From Pseudomonas asplenii (lineage in GTDB: Bacteria; Pseudomonadota; Gammaproteobacteria; Pseudomonadales; Pseudomonadaceae), in the NCBI RefSeq assembly GCF_900105475.1, contig NZ_LT629777.1, positions 6,465,537 to 6,529,536 of the forward strand: a stretch of 64,000 nucleotides of DNA, written 5' to 3'. The position numbers and the translations under genes were made by a program. The notes under the pieces are model-generated. The model ran no database searches and was not told the DNA's origin. It worked only from the letters and a program-made list of their open reading frames with translations. Of the stretch, positions 25,673-38,546 are shown one piece after another. Positions within the stretch are counted from its first letter, which is position 1. Every line of letters starts with the position of its first letter.

Positions 25673-25918
25673 ATGCGTAAGACTTTAGCTATTGCCTTGA
25701 TGCTGACCGCTTCCTTGGGTCTCGCTGCCTGCGATAAAAAATCCGAGGACAAAGCTCAAGACGCAAACCAACACGCCGAGCAAGCTCAGCAAAAAATGAA
25801 CGAAGCTCAGGATAAAGTGAACGACGCCGCGAAGGAAAACGCCGAAGCTGCCAAAGCTCAGGCTGAATCGAACAAGGCGGCCGCCGAAGAAAGTGCCAAA
25901 GAGGCTACCGGTTCTTGA
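25673..25918 (+). CDS. Small Ala/Lys/Glu-rich lipoprotein
   Basis: An 81-residue protein with lipoprotein signal MRKTLAIALMLTASLGLAAC (lipobox LAAC) and Asp at +2 after the lipidated cysteine, then a charged heptad-like helix of Ala, Gln, Lys and Glu (QQKMNEAQDKVNDAAKENAE). It should form a lipid-anchored periplasmic coiled coil, resembling Lpp/OprI-style or stress lipoproteins. AAGGAG lies before the ATG. Asp at +2 predicts inner-membrane retention by the E. coli rule, which is not certain in Pseudomonas. Confidence 0.82.
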   Translation: MRKTLAIALMLTASLGLAACDKKSEDKAQDANQHAEQAQQKMNEAQDKVNDAAKENAEAAKAQAESNKAAAEESAKEATGS

Positions 25919-25957
25919 GTCACTGAAGTTCCTTCTACAGAAGAACTTCGATAGCAA

Positions 25958-25988
25958 AAATAAAGCCCGCCCTGAGCGGGCTTTATTT
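25958..25988 (+). terminator. Terminator after the small lipoprotein gene
   Basis: AAATAAAGCCCGC / GCGGGCTTTATTT stem, then T-run. A second hairpin (AAGTTC...GAACTT, 25926-25948) lies between stop codon and terminator. Confidence 0.92.
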
Positions 25989-26081
25989 TTTGCGCGATTG
26001 ATTCCTGGCCAGGGTGGGTTATTTCAAGCCATGAATAACCGATACGAGGTACAGGGATTTTTATATAAGTCCCGAAGAAGC

Positions 26082-26121
26082 AAAAAGCCCCATGTCGCAT
26101 CCGACACAGGGCTCTTCGTTT
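26082..26121 (-). terminator. Terminator of braB
   Basis: Stem of AGCCC-ATGTCG against CGACA-GGGCT; on the braB strand it runs into five T. It is 43 bases beyond the braB stop. Confidence 0.75.
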
Positions 26122-26163
26122 TATCCACATCCCGCTCATGACAGGCCAGACAAGCCACTCAAA

Positions 26164-27477
26164 TCAGGCAATCGCCTCGCTAGGCTTGCCCAACATCCGG
26201 TCGATGACCACAGCCACCACCAGCATCACGACCGACGGCACCAGCCAGGCCAGCCCCTGCTCACTCAGCGGCAGGTGGGACAGTTGCGAAGGCAACCAAT
26301 CCGCCAGCCCCGCACCCTTGAGCGCATCGATCATGCCGAACAGCAGCGACACCAGCATCACCGGCCCCACGATCCGCCCTTGCGAACGCCAGAACGACTG
26401 GCAGAAGCTCAACGCCACCAGCGCGATGCACGGTGGATAGATCGCCGTCAGCACCGGAATCGAGAACGCAATCAGCTTGGTCAGCCCCAGGTTCGACACC
26501 AGCAGCGAAAACGCCGCCAGGATGATTACCAGGGTCTTGTACGACAGCGGCAGAACCCGGCTGAAATACTCGGCACAGGCGCAGGTCAGGCCAACCGCCG
26601 TCACCAGGCACGCCAGCGAAATGAGCACCGCGAGGAAGCCGCTGCCCAGCGAACCGAAGGTGTGCTGCACATAGGCATGCAGGACTGCCGCACCATTGGT
26701 GGCGCCAACCGCCACTTCATGGCTGCCCGCCCCCAGGCGGAACAGGCTGATGTACACCAGCGCCAGGCCAACGCCGGCAATCAGCCCGGCGATGATCGCG
26801 TAGCGGGTGATCAACCGTGGCGATTCGACGCCACGCGAACGGATGGCGTTGACGATAACGATACCGAACACCAGGGCGCCCAGGGTATCCATGGTCAGGT
26901 AGCCATTGATGAACCCCTGGGAGAAAGGTGCTGCGACGTACTCGGGGGTAGCCGTGCCGATATCACCGGCTGGCAAGGCGAAAGCCGCGATGCCCAGTAC
27001 CGCCAGCGCAATGATCTTCAGCGGTGCGAGGAAACGCCCCACGGTATCCAGCAAACGCCCTGGATACAGGGAGATGAAGAACACCAGCAGGAAGTACACC
27101 GAACTGTAGAGGAACAGCGCCAGCGGGCTTTCACCGGTCAGCGGCGCCAGACCCACTTCGAAGGACACCGTCGCGGTGCGTGGCGTGGCGAACAGCGGAC
27201 CGACCGCCAGGTAGCAGACCGCCGCCAGCAGGCCGCCGGCGATCTTGCCAATCGGGCTGCTCAGGTCGTCCATGGCACCACCGACCTTGGCCAGCGCCAC
27301 GACAGTGATCACCGGCAGGCCGACGGCGGTGATCAGGAAGCCCAGCGCCGCCATCCAGACATGGGGACCGGACTGCAGACCAACGATTGGAGGGAAGATG
27401 ATGTTGCCGGCCCCGACGAACAGGGCAAACGTCATAAAGCCCAGTGCCAGGATGTCCTGGCCTTTCAACACTTTCAT
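26164..27477 (-). CDS. braB: Branched-chain amino acid transport system II carrier protein
   Basis: Sodium-coupled leucine/isoleucine/valine symporter of the LIVCS family in the inner membrane. 437 residues, about twelve hydrophobic segments, opening with the signature [20 protein letters not shown] and then [13 protein letters not shown]. In PAO1 braB is likewise next to sucD. Ribosome site is weak. A distinct transcript from the suc genes, which end in their own terminator upstream. Confidence 0.93.
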   Translation of the reverse strand: MKVLKGQDILALGFMTFALFVGAGNIIFPPIVGLQSGPHVWMAALGFLITAVGLPVITVVALAKVGGAMDDLSSPIGKIAGGLLAAVCYLAVGPLFATPRTATVSFEVGLAPLTGESPLALFLYSSVYFLLVFFISLYPGRLLDTVGRFLAPLKIIALAVLGIAAFALPAGDIGTATPEYVAAPFSQGFINGYLTMDTLGALVFGIVIVNAIRSRGVESPRLITRYAIIAGLIAGVGLALVYISLFRLGAGSHEVAVGATNGAAVLHAYVQHTFGSLGSGFLAVLISLACLVTAVGLTCACAEYFSRVLPLSYKTLVIILAAFSLLVSNLGLTKLIAFSIPVLTAIYPPCIALVALSFCQSFWRSQGRIVGPVMLVSLLFGMIDALKGAGLADWLPSQLSHLPLSEQGLAWLVPSVVMLVVAVVIDRMLGKPSEAIA

Positions 27478-27741
27478 TTAAGGAAATACCACACTGCTGA
27501 ATCGGAATTTAGAGGGGGATTTCCCGTAGGGTTAGGGAAATGCTGTCGACCCGTATGAGGTTGACCCGTTTAGCGCGTCGATCCCTTTTGGGGAGCGAAC
27601 ACAAAATGGCTGCCAGACTAACGAATTTGCGCGCGAAACGCACTGTTAGAGGGCATATTGTCCGATAAGCGACATTCTCTTGTCGCGTTTTCATATGATT
27701 TTTTTATTGTCTGGGCTGGCCTCCTGGCCCCCAGAAAGCAC
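27478..27741. other. braB leader region, no gene
   Basis: The 314-base gap between braB and sucD carries the suc terminator at its right side and otherwise no supported gene. On the braB strand the leader contains a small hairpin (ATTTCCC at 27521-27527 against GGGAAAT at 27535-27541). The stretch 27640-27715 is AT-rich relative to its surroundings and is the likely braB promoter region, but I could not fix -35/-10 boxes. Confidence 0.4.
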
Positions 27742-27765
27742 AAAGGCCACCCGAAGGTGGCCTTT
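27742..27765 (-). terminator. Terminator of the suc gene cluster
   Basis: Perfect stem AAAGGCCACC / GGTGGCCTTT with a CGAA loop, 27 bases after the sucD stop. Confidence 0.85.
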
Positions 27766-27791
27766 GCCTGAAGCAGGAAGTCAGCCGAAGC

Positions 27792-28676
27792 TTACTTCTT
27801 CACTTCCCAACCGGTCAGCTCGGCCAGGGCCTTGCCGATATCGGCCAGCGAACGCACGGTTTTCACACCAGCGTCTTGCAGAGCAGCGAATTTCTCGTCT
27901 GCAGTGCCTTTGCCGCCGGAGATGATTGCACCGGCATGGCCCATGCGCTTGCCCGGAGGAGCAGTCACACCCGCGATGTAGGAAACAACCGGCTTGGTCA
28001 CGTTAGCCTTGATGTAGGCAGCCGCTTCTTCTTCAGCCGAACCGCCGATCTCGCCGATCATGACGATCGCTTCGGTCTGCGGGTCTTCCTGGAACAGCTT
28101 CAGGATGTCGATGAAGTTCGAACCCGGGATCGGGTCACCACCGATACCAACGCAGGTCGACTGGCCGAAACCGGCGTCGGTGGTCTGCTTCACAGCTTCG
28201 TAGGTCAGGGTGCCGGAACGGGAAACGATACCGACCTTGCCTGGCAAGTGGATGTGACCTGGCATGATGCCGATCTTGCACTCGCCCGGAGTGATCACGC
28301 CTGGGCAGTTAGGGCCGATCAGGGTAACACCCAGCTCGTCGCACTTGACCTTGGCATCCAGCATGTCCAGGGTAGGAATGCCTTCGGTGATGCAGACGAT
28401 CAGCTTGATGCCGCCGAAGGCTGCTTCCAGGATCGAGTCCTTGCAGAAAGGTGCTGGAACGTAGATCACGCTGGCGGTGGCGCCAGTGGCTGCTACAGCG
28501 TCTTTCACGGTGTTGAACACTGGCAGGCCCAGGTGCTCGGTGCCGCCTTTGCCCGGAGTGACACCACCGACCATCTTGGTGCCGTACTCGATCGCTTGCT
28601 GGGTGTGGAAGCTACCCTGCGAACCGGTGATACCCTGGCAGATAACCTTGGTGTCTTTATTGATCAGGACGCTCAT
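27792..28676 (-). CDS. sucD: Succinyl-CoA synthetase alpha subunit
   Basis: TCA-cycle enzyme; the alpha subunit binds CoA and carries the phosphohistidine. 294 residues with [16 protein letters not shown] (CoA-binding fold), [20 protein letters not shown] and the active histidine in [14 protein letters not shown]. The start shares one base with the sucC stop (TAATG), so the two subunits are translated in step. Confidence 0.97.
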   Translation of the reverse strand: MSVLINKDTKVICQGITGSQGSFHTQQAIEYGTKMVGGVTPGKGGTEHLGLPVFNTVKDAVAATGATASVIYVPAPFCKDSILEAAFGGIKLIVCITEGIPTLDMLDAKVKCDELGVTLIGPNCPGVITPGECKIGIMPGHIHLPGKVGIVSRSGTLTYEAVKQTTDAGFGQSTCVGIGGDPIPGSNFIDILKLFQEDPQTEAIVMIGEIGGSAEEEAAAYIKANVTKPVVSYIAGVTAPPGKRMGHAGAIISGGKGTADEKFAALQDAGVKTVRSLADIGKALAELTGWEVKK

Positions 28677-29842
28677 TATTTGCCCTCCGCAGCTTTGACA
28701 ACTTGTTGAGCAGCGTCGGTCAGGCTGGTAGCAGCGATGATGTTCAGACCGCTTTCTGCCAGTACTTTAGCGCCCAGTTCAGCGTTGTTGCCTTCAAGGC
28801 GCACAACAACCGGGATTTTCACGCCAACTTCTTTCACGGCGCCGATGATGCCTTCGGCAATCATGTCGCAACGAACGATGCCGCCGAAGATGTTGACCAG
28901 TACTGCAGCGACGTTGGTGTCGGACAGGATGATCTTGAACGCTTCGGTTACGCGCTCTTTGGTAGCACCGCCGCCCACGTCGAGGAAGTTGGCTGGCTTG
29001 CCGCCGTGCAGGTTGACGATGTCCATGGTACCCATGGCCAGACCGGCACCGTTGACCATGCAGCCGATGTTGCCTTCCAGCGCGACGTAGTTCAGTTCGA
29101 ACTTGCCAGCGTGGGCTTCGCGCGGATCGTCCTGGGACGGATCGTGGAAGGTTTTCAGCTTAGGCTGACGATACATGGCGTTGGCGTCGATGTTGATCTT
29201 GGCATCGAGGCAGTGCAGATCGCCGTCGGCCTTGATCACCAGCGGGTTGACTTCCAGCAGGGCCAGGTCATGGTCCTGGAACAGTTTGGCCAGACCGACG
29301 AAGATCTTGGCGAACTGAGCAACCTGCTTGCCTTCCAGACCCAGCTGGAATGCCAGCTCGCGACCCTGGAATGGCTGAGCGCCAACCAGTGGATCGATAG
29401 TGGCCTTGAGGATTTTCTCAGGGGTGTCGTGAGCGATTTTCTCGATGTCCACGCCACCTTCGGTGGAAGCCATGAACACGATGCGACGGCTCGAACGGTC
29501 AACGACAGCGCCCAGGTACAGCTCTTTAGCGATATCAGTGCACGATTCAACCAGGATCTTGGTGACCGGCTGACCATTGGCGTCAGTCTGATAGGTCACC
29601 AGACGCTTGCCCAGCCACTGCTGTGCGAAGGCTTTGGCGTCTTCTTTGCTGCGAACCAGCTTGACGCCGCCCGCTTTACCGCGACCACCGGCGTGAACCT
29701 GGGCTTTGACTACCCACTCGGAACCACCGATCTTGTCGCAAGCTTCTGCTGCTTCTTCCGGGGTGTCTACCGCGTAGCCTTTGGATACTGGCAGGCCGTA
29801 TTCAGCGAACAGCTGCTTACCCTGATACTCGTGAAGATTCAT
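28676..29842 (-). CDS. sucC: Succinyl-CoA synthetase beta subunit
   Basis: 388-residue beta subunit with the ATP-grasp domain ([20 protein letters not shown]) and the C-terminal nucleotide/succinate-binding half ([35 protein letters not shown]). Start [16 protein letters not shown] is the family N-terminus; a longer frame to 30133 would run into the palindromic gap. It is separated from lpd by 339 bases, unusual within this otherwise tight cluster. Confidence 0.97.
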   Translation of the reverse strand: MNLHEYQGKQLFAEYGLPVSKGYAVDTPEEAAEACDKIGGSEWVVKAQVHAGGRGKAGGVKLVRSKEDAKAFAQQWLGKRLVTYQTDANGQPVTKILVESCTDIAKELYLGAVVDRSSRRIVFMASTEGGVDIEKIAHDTPEKILKATIDPLVGAQPFQGRELAFQLGLEGKQVAQFAKIFVGLAKLFQDHDLALLEVNPLVIKADGDLHCLDAKINIDANAMYRQPKLKTFHDPSQDDPREAHAGKFELNYVALEGNIGCMVNGAGLAMGTMDIVNLHGGKPANFLDVGGGATKERVTEAFKIILSDTNVAAVLVNIFGGIVRCDMIAEGIIGAVKEVGVKIPVVVRLEGNNAELGAKVLAESGLNIIAATSLTDAAQQVVKAAEGK

Positions 29843-30050
29843 GCTTTTTACCGTCTTCGTTAGGTACTGCGCGTTCGGTGCTGCACTGATGACCAGGGCC
29901 GCACCACCTGTGACTGCTGCTTGCATCGCCTTCCGGTTGCCCGGTACAACGACGCAAGACTGCGTCCAGCGGATGTTCCGCGGTGAGTCTTGCGCACAAG
30001 GCTCACGACGGGCAATCCGCCGTGGTTTCTTATTATCCTCAGGCTCTATA

Positions 30051-30173
30051 CGCAAACTGCCTGCGCGACGATCATGCTGCGTTAAAAACAGGCTCGCAAT
30101 GCTCATGTAGGTCCCTACACTCCGCTTGCTCACCTGTTTTTGCCTTGCCTGATCGCCGCTCGGCGAGTTTGCG
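30051..30173. repeat. 123-bp imperfect palindrome between sucC and lpd
   Basis: Arms start CGCAAACT (30051) and end AGTTTGCG (30173). Matching blocks inward are CGATCA/TGATCG, AAAAACAGG/CCTGTTTTT and GTAGG/CCTAC, leaving almost no loop. Over about 60 positions per arm roughly three quarters pair. It fills the right side of the 339-base gap between lpd and sucC; the left side (29843-30050) holds no supported gene. It looks like a dispersed intergenic element or a strong RNA hairpin controlling the lpd-sucC junction. No second copy is in the window. Confidence 0.75.
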
Positions 30174-30181
30174 AACAGACC

Positions 30182-31621
<1,440 letters not shown>

Positions 31622-31644
31622 TCATTCCTTATCGAATCAAACCG

Positions 31645-31667
31645 GACGGTTCCTTTTGGGAACCGTC
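31645..31667. other. Intercistronic hairpin between sucB and lpd
   Basis: GACGGTTCC (31645-31653) pairs exactly with GGAACCGTC (31659-31667). No T-tract on the gene strand, so it is more likely an mRNA processing or stabilising element than a terminator. Confidence 0.6.
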
Positions 31668-31730
31668 GTGGGATGGAGCTGATCATGTGTGCGCAGGCGG
31701 GTTCGAACACCTCGCCTGCGCCGACGGCAA

Positions 31731-32921
31731 TCAGATATCCAGCAACAGACGAGCCGGGTCTTCCAGCAGGTTCTTGATGGTGACCAGGAAAGACACGGCT
31801 TCCTTGCCATCGATCAGGCGGTGATCGTAGGACAGTGCCAGGTACATCATCGGCAGGATAACGACCTCACCCTTGACCGCCATCGGGCGCTCATTGATGT
31901 TGTGCATGCCCAGGATGGCCGCTTGTGGCGGGTTGACGATTGGCGTCGACAGCAGAGAACCGAATGTACCACCGTTGGTGATGGTGAAGGTGCCGCCGGT
32001 CATTTCGTCGATCGACAGTTTGCCATCACGTGCCTTCTTGCCGAAGGTGGCGATGCCGTTTTCGATTTCGGCCAGGCTCATCAGCTCGGCGTTACGCAGG
32101 ACCGGTACCACCAGGCCACGGTCGCTGGAGACCGCTACGCCAACGTCGGAGTAGCCGTGGTAGACGATGTCGCCGCCGTCGATGGAAGCGTTGACCGCCG
32201 GGAAGCGTTTCAGCGCTTCGGTGGCCGCCTTGACGAAGAACGACATGAAGCCCAGGCGCACACCGTTGTGGCTCTTCTCGAACAGATCCTTGTACTTCGA
32301 ACGCAGGTCCATGATTGGCTTCATGTTCACTTCGTTGAAGGTGGTCAGCATCGCCATGTTCGACTGGGCTTCGACCAGACGCTTGGCCACGGTGGCACGT
32401 ACGCGAGTCATCGGTACGCGCTTCTCGGTGCGATCGCCTGCGGCGAATACCGGCGCGGCAGCGGCAGGTGCAGCTTTCTTCGCGGCAACAGCTGCGACCA
32501 CGTCTTCCTTGGTCACGCGACCGCCTTTGCCAGTGCCGGCAACGGAAGCGATGTTGATACCGTTCTCTTCAGCCAGCTTGCGGGCAGCCGGTGCAGCGAT
32601 CGGATCGTCTTCGCCATCGGCGGCGGCAGGCGCGGCGGCCTGGGCAGCAGGAGCAGCGGCAGCAGCCGGAGCGGTGGCAACACCACCTTCCTCGATGGTG
32701 CCCAGCACTTGTGCGGACAGAACGGTGTCGCCTTCGTTGGCAACGATGGCGCCCAGGACGCCGTCGGCCTCAGCCAGGACTTCCAGTACTACCTTGTCGG
32801 TTTCGATGTCGACGATCAGGTCGTCGCGCTTGACCGCTTCGCCCGGCTTCTTGTGCCAGGTGGCAACGGTGCCATCGGCAACCGATTCCGGAAATTGGGG
32901 GGCTTTGATCTCGATAGCCAT
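31731..32921 (-). CDS. sucB: 2-oxoglutarate dehydrogenase E2, dihydrolipoyl succinyltransferase
   Basis: Core of the 2-oxoglutarate dehydrogenase complex. 396 residues: one lipoyl domain with the lipoylated K43 in [11 protein letters not shown], an Ala/Pro-rich linker ([18 protein letters not shown]), the peripheral-subunit-binding domain ([18 protein letters not shown]), a second flexible linker, and the catalytic acyltransferase domain ending in the [16 protein letters not shown] active site. Between sucA and lpd. Confidence 0.97.
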   Translation of the reverse strand: MAIEIKAPQFPESVADGTVATWHKKPGEAVKRDDLIVDIETDKVVLEVLAEADGVLGAIVANEGDTVLSAQVLGTIEEGGVATAPAAAAAPAAQAAAPAAADGEDDPIAAPAARKLAEENGINIASVAGTGKGGRVTKEDVVAAVAAKKAAPAAAAPVFAAGDRTEKRVPMTRVRATVAKRLVEAQSNMAMLTTFNEVNMKPIMDLRSKYKDLFEKSHNGVRLGFMSFFVKAATEALKRFPAVNASIDGGDIVYHGYSDVGVAVSSDRGLVVPVLRNAELMSLAEIENGIATFGKKARDGKLSIDEMTGGTFTITNGGTFGSLLSTPIVNPPQAAILGMHNINERPMAVKGEVVILPMMYLALSYDHRLIDGKEAVSFLVTIKNLLEDPARLLLDI

Positions 32922-32962
32922 TATCTGTGGTTCCTTAAATTCGGTTTCAGGTGCGCGAGGCG

Positions 32963-35794
32963 TTAAACAGTAAAGGCATCTTGCAGCAGTTTTTCCTGCT
33001 GCTCAGCGTGCATCGAGGCATAACCACACGCCGGTGCAGCAGACGCGTCACGTCCTGCGTACTCGAGTACGAGGGACTTGTTGTGACCGCTGAGGATACG
33101 GCGGAAGTGATGCTGGCTGCTGTACCAGGCGCCCTGGTTCATCGGTTCTTCCTGACACCAGACCGCATGCTTGAGGTTGGTGTACGGCGCCAGGATTTCA
33201 ACCAGATCGTCCTCTGGGAACGGATACAACTGCTCGATACGCACGATGGCGATATCGTCACGCTCTTCGGCACGGCGTTTTTCCAGCAGGTCGTAGTAGA
33301 CCTTGCCGCTGCACAGAACGACGCGCTCGACCTTTTTCGGGTCCAGGGTGTCGATTTCCGGGATAACGGTCTGGAACGAGCCTTCCGCCAGATCTTCCAG
33401 TGTGGAGATCGCCAGTTTGTGACGCAGCAGCGATTTCGGGGTCAGCACGATCAGCGGCTTGCGCAGCGGACGGATGACCTGACGACGCAGCAGGTGGTAG
33501 ATCTGAGCCGGGGTGGTCGGCACGCAGACCTGAACGTTGTGCTCGGCGCACAGCTGCAGGTAGCGTTCCAGACGAGCCGAGGAGTGCTCCGGCCCCTGAC
33601 CTTCATAACCGTGCGGCAGCAGCATGGTCAGACCGCACAGGCGGCCCCACTTGTGCTCGCCACTGGTGATGAACTGGTCGATCACTACCTGGGCACCGTT
33701 GGCGAAGTCGCCGAACTGGGCTTCCCAGATCACCAGCGCGTTTGGCGTGGTGGTCGAGTAGCCGTATTCGAAGGCCAGTACCGCCTCTTCCGACAGGAAC
33801 GAGTCGTACAGGTCGAAACGTGGCTGCTGGTCGTACAGCTTCTGCAGAGGGATGTAGGTGCTTGCATCCTTCTGGTTGTGCAGTACGGCATGACGGTGCG
33901 AGAACGTACCGCGGCCGATGTCCTGGCCGGTCATGCGGATCGGATGACCTTCGAACAGCAGGGTCGCGTACGCCATGGTTTCAGCGTAGCCCCAGTTGAT
34001 CGGCAGGCCGCCGGCCTGCATCTTCTGACGGTCTTCGTAGATCTTCGCGACCTGGCGCTGGACCACGAAGCCTTCAGGCGTTTCCAGCAGCTTGGCGGAC
34101 AGTTCCTGCAGGGTCTTGAGATCGAAACGGGTGTCGTGACGCGCAGTCCAGGCGTGGCCCAGGTAAGGACGCCAGTCGACGAACAGTTCCTTGTTCGGTT
34201 CCTTGACCAGGCTTTTCACCACGTGCAGGCCGTTGTCCAGAGCGTTGCGGTACTCGTCGACCTTGGCCTGGACACGTGCGTCGTCCAGCACCTTGGCCTG
34301 AACCAGACGCTCGGCATACAGTTCGCGGGTGGTGCGCTGCTTGGTGATCTGCTGATACATCAGCGGCTGGGTGCCGCTTGGCTCGTCGGCCTCGTTGTGA
34401 CCACGACGGCGGTAGCAGACCAGATCGATGACCACATCGCGCTTGTACTGCATGCGGTAGTCGACAGCAAGCTGGGTCACGAACAATACGGCTTCCGGAT
34501 CATCACCATTCACATGGAGGATCGGCGCCTGGATCATCTTCGCGACGTCGGTGGCGTACTCGGTGGAACGCGCATCCAGCGGGTTGCTGATGGTGAAACC
34601 GACCTGGTTGTTGATCACGATGTGGATCGTGCCGCCGGTCTTGAAGCCACGGGTCTGCGACATCTGGAAGGTTTCCAGAACCACGCCCTGACCGGCGAAC
34701 GCTGCGTCACCGTGGAGGGAGATCGGCAGAACCTTGTCACCGCTGGCATCGTTGCGACGGTCCTGACGGGCACGCACCGACCCTTCGACCACCGGGGAAA
34801 CGATTTCCAGGTGGGACGGGTTGAATGCCATGGCCAGGTGGACTTCGCCGCCGGTGGTCATCACGTTGGAAGAGAAGCCCTGGTGGTACTTCACGTCGCC
34901 GGAGCCCAGCTCAACCTTCTTCTTGCCTTCGAACTCGTCGAACAGCTCGCGCGGGTTCTTGCCGAAGGTGTTGACCAGTACGTTCAGACGACCACGGTGG
35001 GCCATGCCGATGACGATTTCCTTGACGCCGTAGGAACCGGAACGCTGGATCATCTCGTCCAGCATCGGGATCAGGCTCTCGCCACCTTCCAGACCGAAAC
35101 GCTTGGTGCCCGGGTATTTGGTACCGAGGTATTTTTCCAAACCTTCAGCAGCGGTGACGCGCTCAAGCAGATGGCTCTTGATGTCCGGGGAGAACGCCGG
35201 ACGGCCACGTACACTTTCCAGACGCTGCTGGAACCACTGGCGCTGCTCGGAGTCGACGATGTGCGTGAACTCGGCGCCGATGGTGCGGCAATATGTCTGC
35301 TGCAACGCTTCGTGAATTTCGCGTAGGCTCGCTTCCTCTTTGCCGATGAACAGGTCGCCGGCACGGAAGGTCGTATCAAGATCGGCATTGGTCAAGCCGT
35401 AATGATTGATCGACAGGTCAGCAGGTGCAGGACGCTGCCAGAGTCCCAGCGGATCGAGCTGGGATGCCTGGTGGCCACGCATCCGGAAGGCCTGGATCAA
35501 TCGCAGCACTTCAACCTGCTTCTTCTCGTGCTCACTGCTCACGCTACCGGCGGAAACCGGTTGGGCGCGGCGCTGGTTCTTTGCCAGCAGCACGAAATGA
35601 TCGCGAATCGTCGAGTGCGATACATCAGTGGCAGAGTTGCCATCGGAAGGCAACGTCTGAAATTTGGTGCGCCATTCTTCTGGCACAGCGTTAGGGTCGT
35701 GCAGGTAGAGCTCATAGAGCTCTTCCACATAGGCTGCGTTACCACCTGAAAGATAGCCGCTTTCCCACATGCGCTGCATCACGCTTTCTTGCAT
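32963..35794 (-). CDS. sucA: 2-oxoglutarate dehydrogenase E1 component
   Basis: Thiamine-diphosphate enzyme that decarboxylates 2-oxoglutarate and acylates lipoyl-SucB. 943 residues, normal length. The N-terminal [21 protein letters not shown] segment binds the rest of the complex; [25 protein letters not shown] and the [17 protein letters not shown] region form the cofactor and substrate site. First gene of sucABCD-lpd in the order sucA, sucB, lpd, sucC, sucD. Lies 261 bases after sdhB. Confidence 0.97.
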   Translation of the reverse strand: MQESVMQRMWESGYLSGGNAAYVEELYELYLHDPNAVPEEWRTKFQTLPSDGNSATDVSHSTIRDHFVLLAKNQRRAQPVSAGSVSSEHEKKQVEVLRLIQAFRMRGHQASQLDPLGLWQRPAPADLSINHYGLTNADLDTTFRAGDLFIGKEEASLREIHEALQQTYCRTIGAEFTHIVDSEQRQWFQQRLESVRGRPAFSPDIKSHLLERVTAAEGLEKYLGTKYPGTKRFGLEGGESLIPMLDEMIQRSGSYGVKEIVIGMAHRGRLNVLVNTFGKNPRELFDEFEGKKKVELGSGDVKYHQGFSSNVMTTGGEVHLAMAFNPSHLEIVSPVVEGSVRARQDRRNDASGDKVLPISLHGDAAFAGQGVVLETFQMSQTRGFKTGGTIHIVINNQVGFTISNPLDARSTEYATDVAKMIQAPILHVNGDDPEAVLFVTQLAVDYRMQYKRDVVIDLVCYRRRGHNEADEPSGTQPLMYQQITKQRTTRELYAERLVQAKVLDDARVQAKVDEYRNALDNGLHVVKSLVKEPNKELFVDWRPYLGHAWTARHDTRFDLKTLQELSAKLLETPEGFVVQRQVAKIYEDRQKMQAGGLPINWGYAETMAYATLLFEGHPIRMTGQDIGRGTFSHRHAVLHNQKDASTYIPLQKLYDQQPRFDLYDSFLSEEAVLAFEYGYSTTTPNALVIWEAQFGDFANGAQVVIDQFITSGEHKWGRLCGLTMLLPHGYEGQGPEHSSARLERYLQLCAEHNVQVCVPTTPAQIYHLLRRQVIRPLRKPLIVLTPKSLLRHKLAISTLEDLAEGSFQTVIPEIDTLDPKKVERVVLCSGKVYYDLLEKRRAEERDDIAIVRIEQLYPFPEDDLVEILAPYTNLKHAVWCQEEPMNQGAWYSSQHHFRRILSGHNKSLVLEYAGRDASAAPACGYASMHAEQQEKLLQDAFTV

Positions 35795-35985
35795 GCTTGG
35801 TCACCCTCGGTTAGGGGACACCATCGGCGAATACACCAAGCACGCTTGAAGCAATCGCAATACAGCGACCAAAACAAGCCACTCAGAATCACGCTGATAG
35901 TCCGGGTACCAGCCCGGATGCCCCTGCTGGTCTTCATTTCTTCAAAATAAGAGCAACCGCTTTGTAAGCCATTGCTCTGGTTAAA

Positions 35986-36015
35986 CTGCGGCGCCGGTTG
36001 AAGCCTGCGCCGCAG
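35986..36015. other. Hairpins in the sdhB-sucA gap
   Basis: CTGCGGCGC (35986-35994) pairs perfectly with GCGCCGCAG (36007-36015). A second inverted repeat, AGAGCAA (35950-35956) with TTGCTCT (35972-35978), lies just beyond. Neither has a T-tract on the gene strand. They could form an mRNA processing or partial-termination point that separates sdh and suc expression. The rest of the gap shows nothing. Confidence 0.55.
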
Positions 36016-36055
36016 CCTCTACGGGTGTTGCGGTCCTACGGTTGCAACAACTGAA

Positions 36056-36760
36056 TCACACGCCGCTCTGCAGCAACATGTTACGGATGTGACCAATGGC
36101 CTTAGTCGGGTTCAGGCCTTTGGGACATACGTTGACGCAGTTCATGATGCCGCGGCAGCGGAATACGCTGAACGGATCATCGAGCGAAGCCAGACGCTCG
36201 GAAGTCTTGGTGTCGCGGCTGTCTGCCAGGAAGCGGTAGGCTTGCAGCAGGGCGGCCGGGCCCAGGAACTTGTCCGGGTTCCACCAGAAGGACGGGCAGG
36301 ACGTCGAGCAGCAAGCGCACAGGATGCACTCGTACAGGCCGTCGAGCTTCTCGCGTTCTTCCGGCGACTGCAGACGCTCGATGGCCGGAGCCGGCGTATC
36401 GTTCTGCAGGAATGGCTTCACCTTCTCGTATTGCTTGTAGAAGATGCTCATATCGACGACCAGGTCACGGATAACCGGCAAACCTGGCAGCGGACGAACG
36501 ATCAGCTTGTTGCCCTTGACCACGGCAGACAGCGGCGTGATGCAGGCCAGGCCGTTCTTGCCGTTGATGTTCATGCCATCAGAGCCGCAGACGCCTTCAC
36601 GGCAGGAACGACGATAGGAGAACCCTTCGTCCTGTTCCTTGATCAGCGCCAGTACGTCCAGCACCATCAGGTCCTTGCCACCGGTATCGACCTGGAACAC
36701 CTGGGTTTTCGGTGCCGAGTCGGCGTCGGGGTTGTAACGATAAACTTCGACTTGCAACAT
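36056..36760 (-). CDS. sdhB: Succinate dehydrogenase iron-sulfur subunit
   Basis: 234-residue electron-transfer subunit of complex II. Cysteine sets for the three clusters are visible: CREGVCGSDG plus a later C for 2Fe-2S, CILCACCSTSCPS and CRGIMNCVNVCPKGLNP for the 4Fe-4S and 3Fe-4S clusters. ATG 36760 gives MLQVEVYRYNPDAD, the family start. Follows sdhA by 10 bases. Confidence 0.97.
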   Translation of the reverse strand: MLQVEVYRYNPDADSAPKTQVFQVDTGGKDLMVLDVLALIKEQDEGFSYRRSCREGVCGSDGMNINGKNGLACITPLSAVVKGNKLIVRPLPGLPVIRDLVVDMSIFYKQYEKVKPFLQNDTPAPAIERLQSPEEREKLDGLYECILCACCSTSCPSFWWNPDKFLGPAALLQAYRFLADSRDTKTSERLASLDDPFSVFRCRGIMNCVNVCPKGLNPTKAIGHIRNMLLQSGV

Positions 36761-36770
36761 AGCGGTCACC

Positions 36771-38543
36771 TTAATAAGTCCGGACTTTAGGTTCGAAAGT
36801 CGGAACAGTCTTCGGCGAGAAGTTCACGGCACGTTTCGCAACGCGTTTCTCACCCGGGAAGTACAGGGTGTGGCACAGCCAGTTTTCGTCGTCGCGGTCT
36901 TCGTAGTCTTCACGGGCGTGGGCACCGCGGGACTCTTTACGCACTTCTGCAGCGATGGCGGTGGCTTCGGCCACTTCCAGCAGGTTCTGCAGTTCCAGGG
37001 CTTCGATACGTGCGGTGTTGAATGCCTGCGACTTGTCGTTGATCTTGACGTTGGCGATACGCTCGCGCAGTTGAGCCAACTGGGCGATACCCTTCTGCAT
37101 GTATTCGCCAGTACGGAATACACCGAAGTAGTTCTGCATGCAGCTTTGCAGCTCGCGACGCAGGGTAGCCACGTCTTCACCGTCTGTACGGCCATTCAGC
37201 GCGGACAGGCGTGCCAGGGCAGCCTCGATGTCAGCGTCGGTGGCGTCATCGTATTCGATGCCGTCGGTCAGGGCTTTTTCCAGATGCAGGCCAGCCGCGC
37301 GACCAAAGACTACCAGGTCGAGCAGCGAGTTGCCGCCCAGGCGGTTGGCGCCGTGAACCGATACGCAAGCCACTTCACCCACTGCGAACAGGCCAGGGAT
37401 GATGGTGTCCACGCCTTCGGCGTTCTGGGTGATAGCCTGGCCATGAATGTTGGTGGGAACGCCGCCCATCATGTAGTGGCAGGTTGGAACGACCGGAACC
37501 GGAGCAACGACCGGGTCAACGTGAGCAAAGGTCTTGGACAGCTCACAGATGCCTGGCAGGCGGCTGTGCAGCACTTCCTCGCCGAGGTGGTCGAGCTTGA
37601 GCATCACGTGGTCGCCATTCGGACCGCAACCGTTGCCGGCGATGATTTCCTTCACCATCGAACGGGCAACCACGTCGCGACCGGCCAGGTCCTTCGCGTT
37701 CGGAGCATAACGCTCCATGAAACGCTCGCCGTGCTTGTTGATCAGGTAACCACCTTCACCGCGGCAACCTTCGGTTACCAGTACACCGGCGCCGGCGATG
37801 CCGGTCGGGTGGAACTGCCACATTTCGATGTCCTGTACCGGAACGCCTGCACGCAGCGCCATGCCGACACCGTCACCGGTGTTGATCAGGGCGTTGGTGG
37901 TGGACGCATAGATACGACCGGCACCGCCGGTGGCCAGTACGGTGGCCTTGGAACGGATGTAGCTGGTTTCGCCGGTTTCGATGCAGATGGCGATCACACC
38001 GACGAACGCGCCTTCCTGGTTCTTCACCAGGTCAACAGCATAGTACTCGTTCAGGAAGGTGGTGCCGGCTTTCAGGTTACCCTGGTACAGGGTGTGCAGC
38101 AGAGCGTGACCGGTACGGTCGGACGCGGCGCAGGTACGTGCCGCCTGGCCGCCCTTGCCGAAGTCCTTGGACTGACCACCGAACGGGCGCTGGTAGATAC
38201 GACCGGACTCGGTACGGGAGAACGGCAGACCCATGTGGTCCAGCTCGAACACCGCGGCCGGGCCTTCCTGACACATGTACTCGATAGCGTCCTGGTCACC
38301 GATGTAGTCGGAACCCTTGACGGTATCGTACATGTGCCAGCGCCAGTCGTCGTTCGGATCCGCGGAGGCGATGGCGCAGGTGATGCCACCCTGGGCGGAT
38401 ACGGTGTGCGAACGGGTCGGAAACACCTTGGTGATCACAGCCGTCTTGTGACCGCCCTGGGCCAGCTGCAGCGCGGCACGCATGCCTGCGCCGCCGCCGC
38501 CAATGATGATGGCGTCGAAAGAAATCGTTGGAATGTTAGCCAT
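36771..38543 (-). CDS. sdhA: Succinate dehydrogenase flavoprotein subunit
   Basis: 590-residue catalytic subunit of complex II. FAD-binding [18 protein letters not shown], the histidine for covalent flavin in [14 protein letters not shown], catalytic segment [17 protein letters not shown], and [18 protein letters not shown] near the C-terminal part. Starts 3 bases after the sdhD stop. Confidence 0.97.
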   Translation of the reverse strand: MANIPTISFDAIIIGGGGAGMRAALQLAQGGHKTAVITKVFPTRSHTVSAQGGITCAIASADPNDDWRWHMYDTVKGSDYIGDQDAIEYMCQEGPAAVFELDHMGLPFSRTESGRIYQRPFGGQSKDFGKGGQAARTCAASDRTGHALLHTLYQGNLKAGTTFLNEYYAVDLVKNQEGAFVGVIAICIETGETSYIRSKATVLATGGAGRIYASTTNALINTGDGVGMALRAGVPVQDIEMWQFHPTGIAGAGVLVTEGCRGEGGYLINKHGERFMERYAPNAKDLAGRDVVARSMVKEIIAGNGCGPNGDHVMLKLDHLGEEVLHSRLPGICELSKTFAHVDPVVAPVPVVPTCHYMMGGVPTNIHGQAITQNAEGVDTIIPGLFAVGEVACVSVHGANRLGGNSLLDLVVFGRAAGLHLEKALTDGIEYDDATDADIEAALARLSALNGRTDGEDVATLRRELQSCMQNYFGVFRTGEYMQKGIAQLAQLRERIANVKINDKSQAFNTARIEALELQNLLEVAEATAIAAEVRKESRGAHAREDYEDRDDENWLCHTLYFPGEKRVAKRAVNFSPKTVPTFEPKVRTY

Positions 38544-38546
38544 GAA

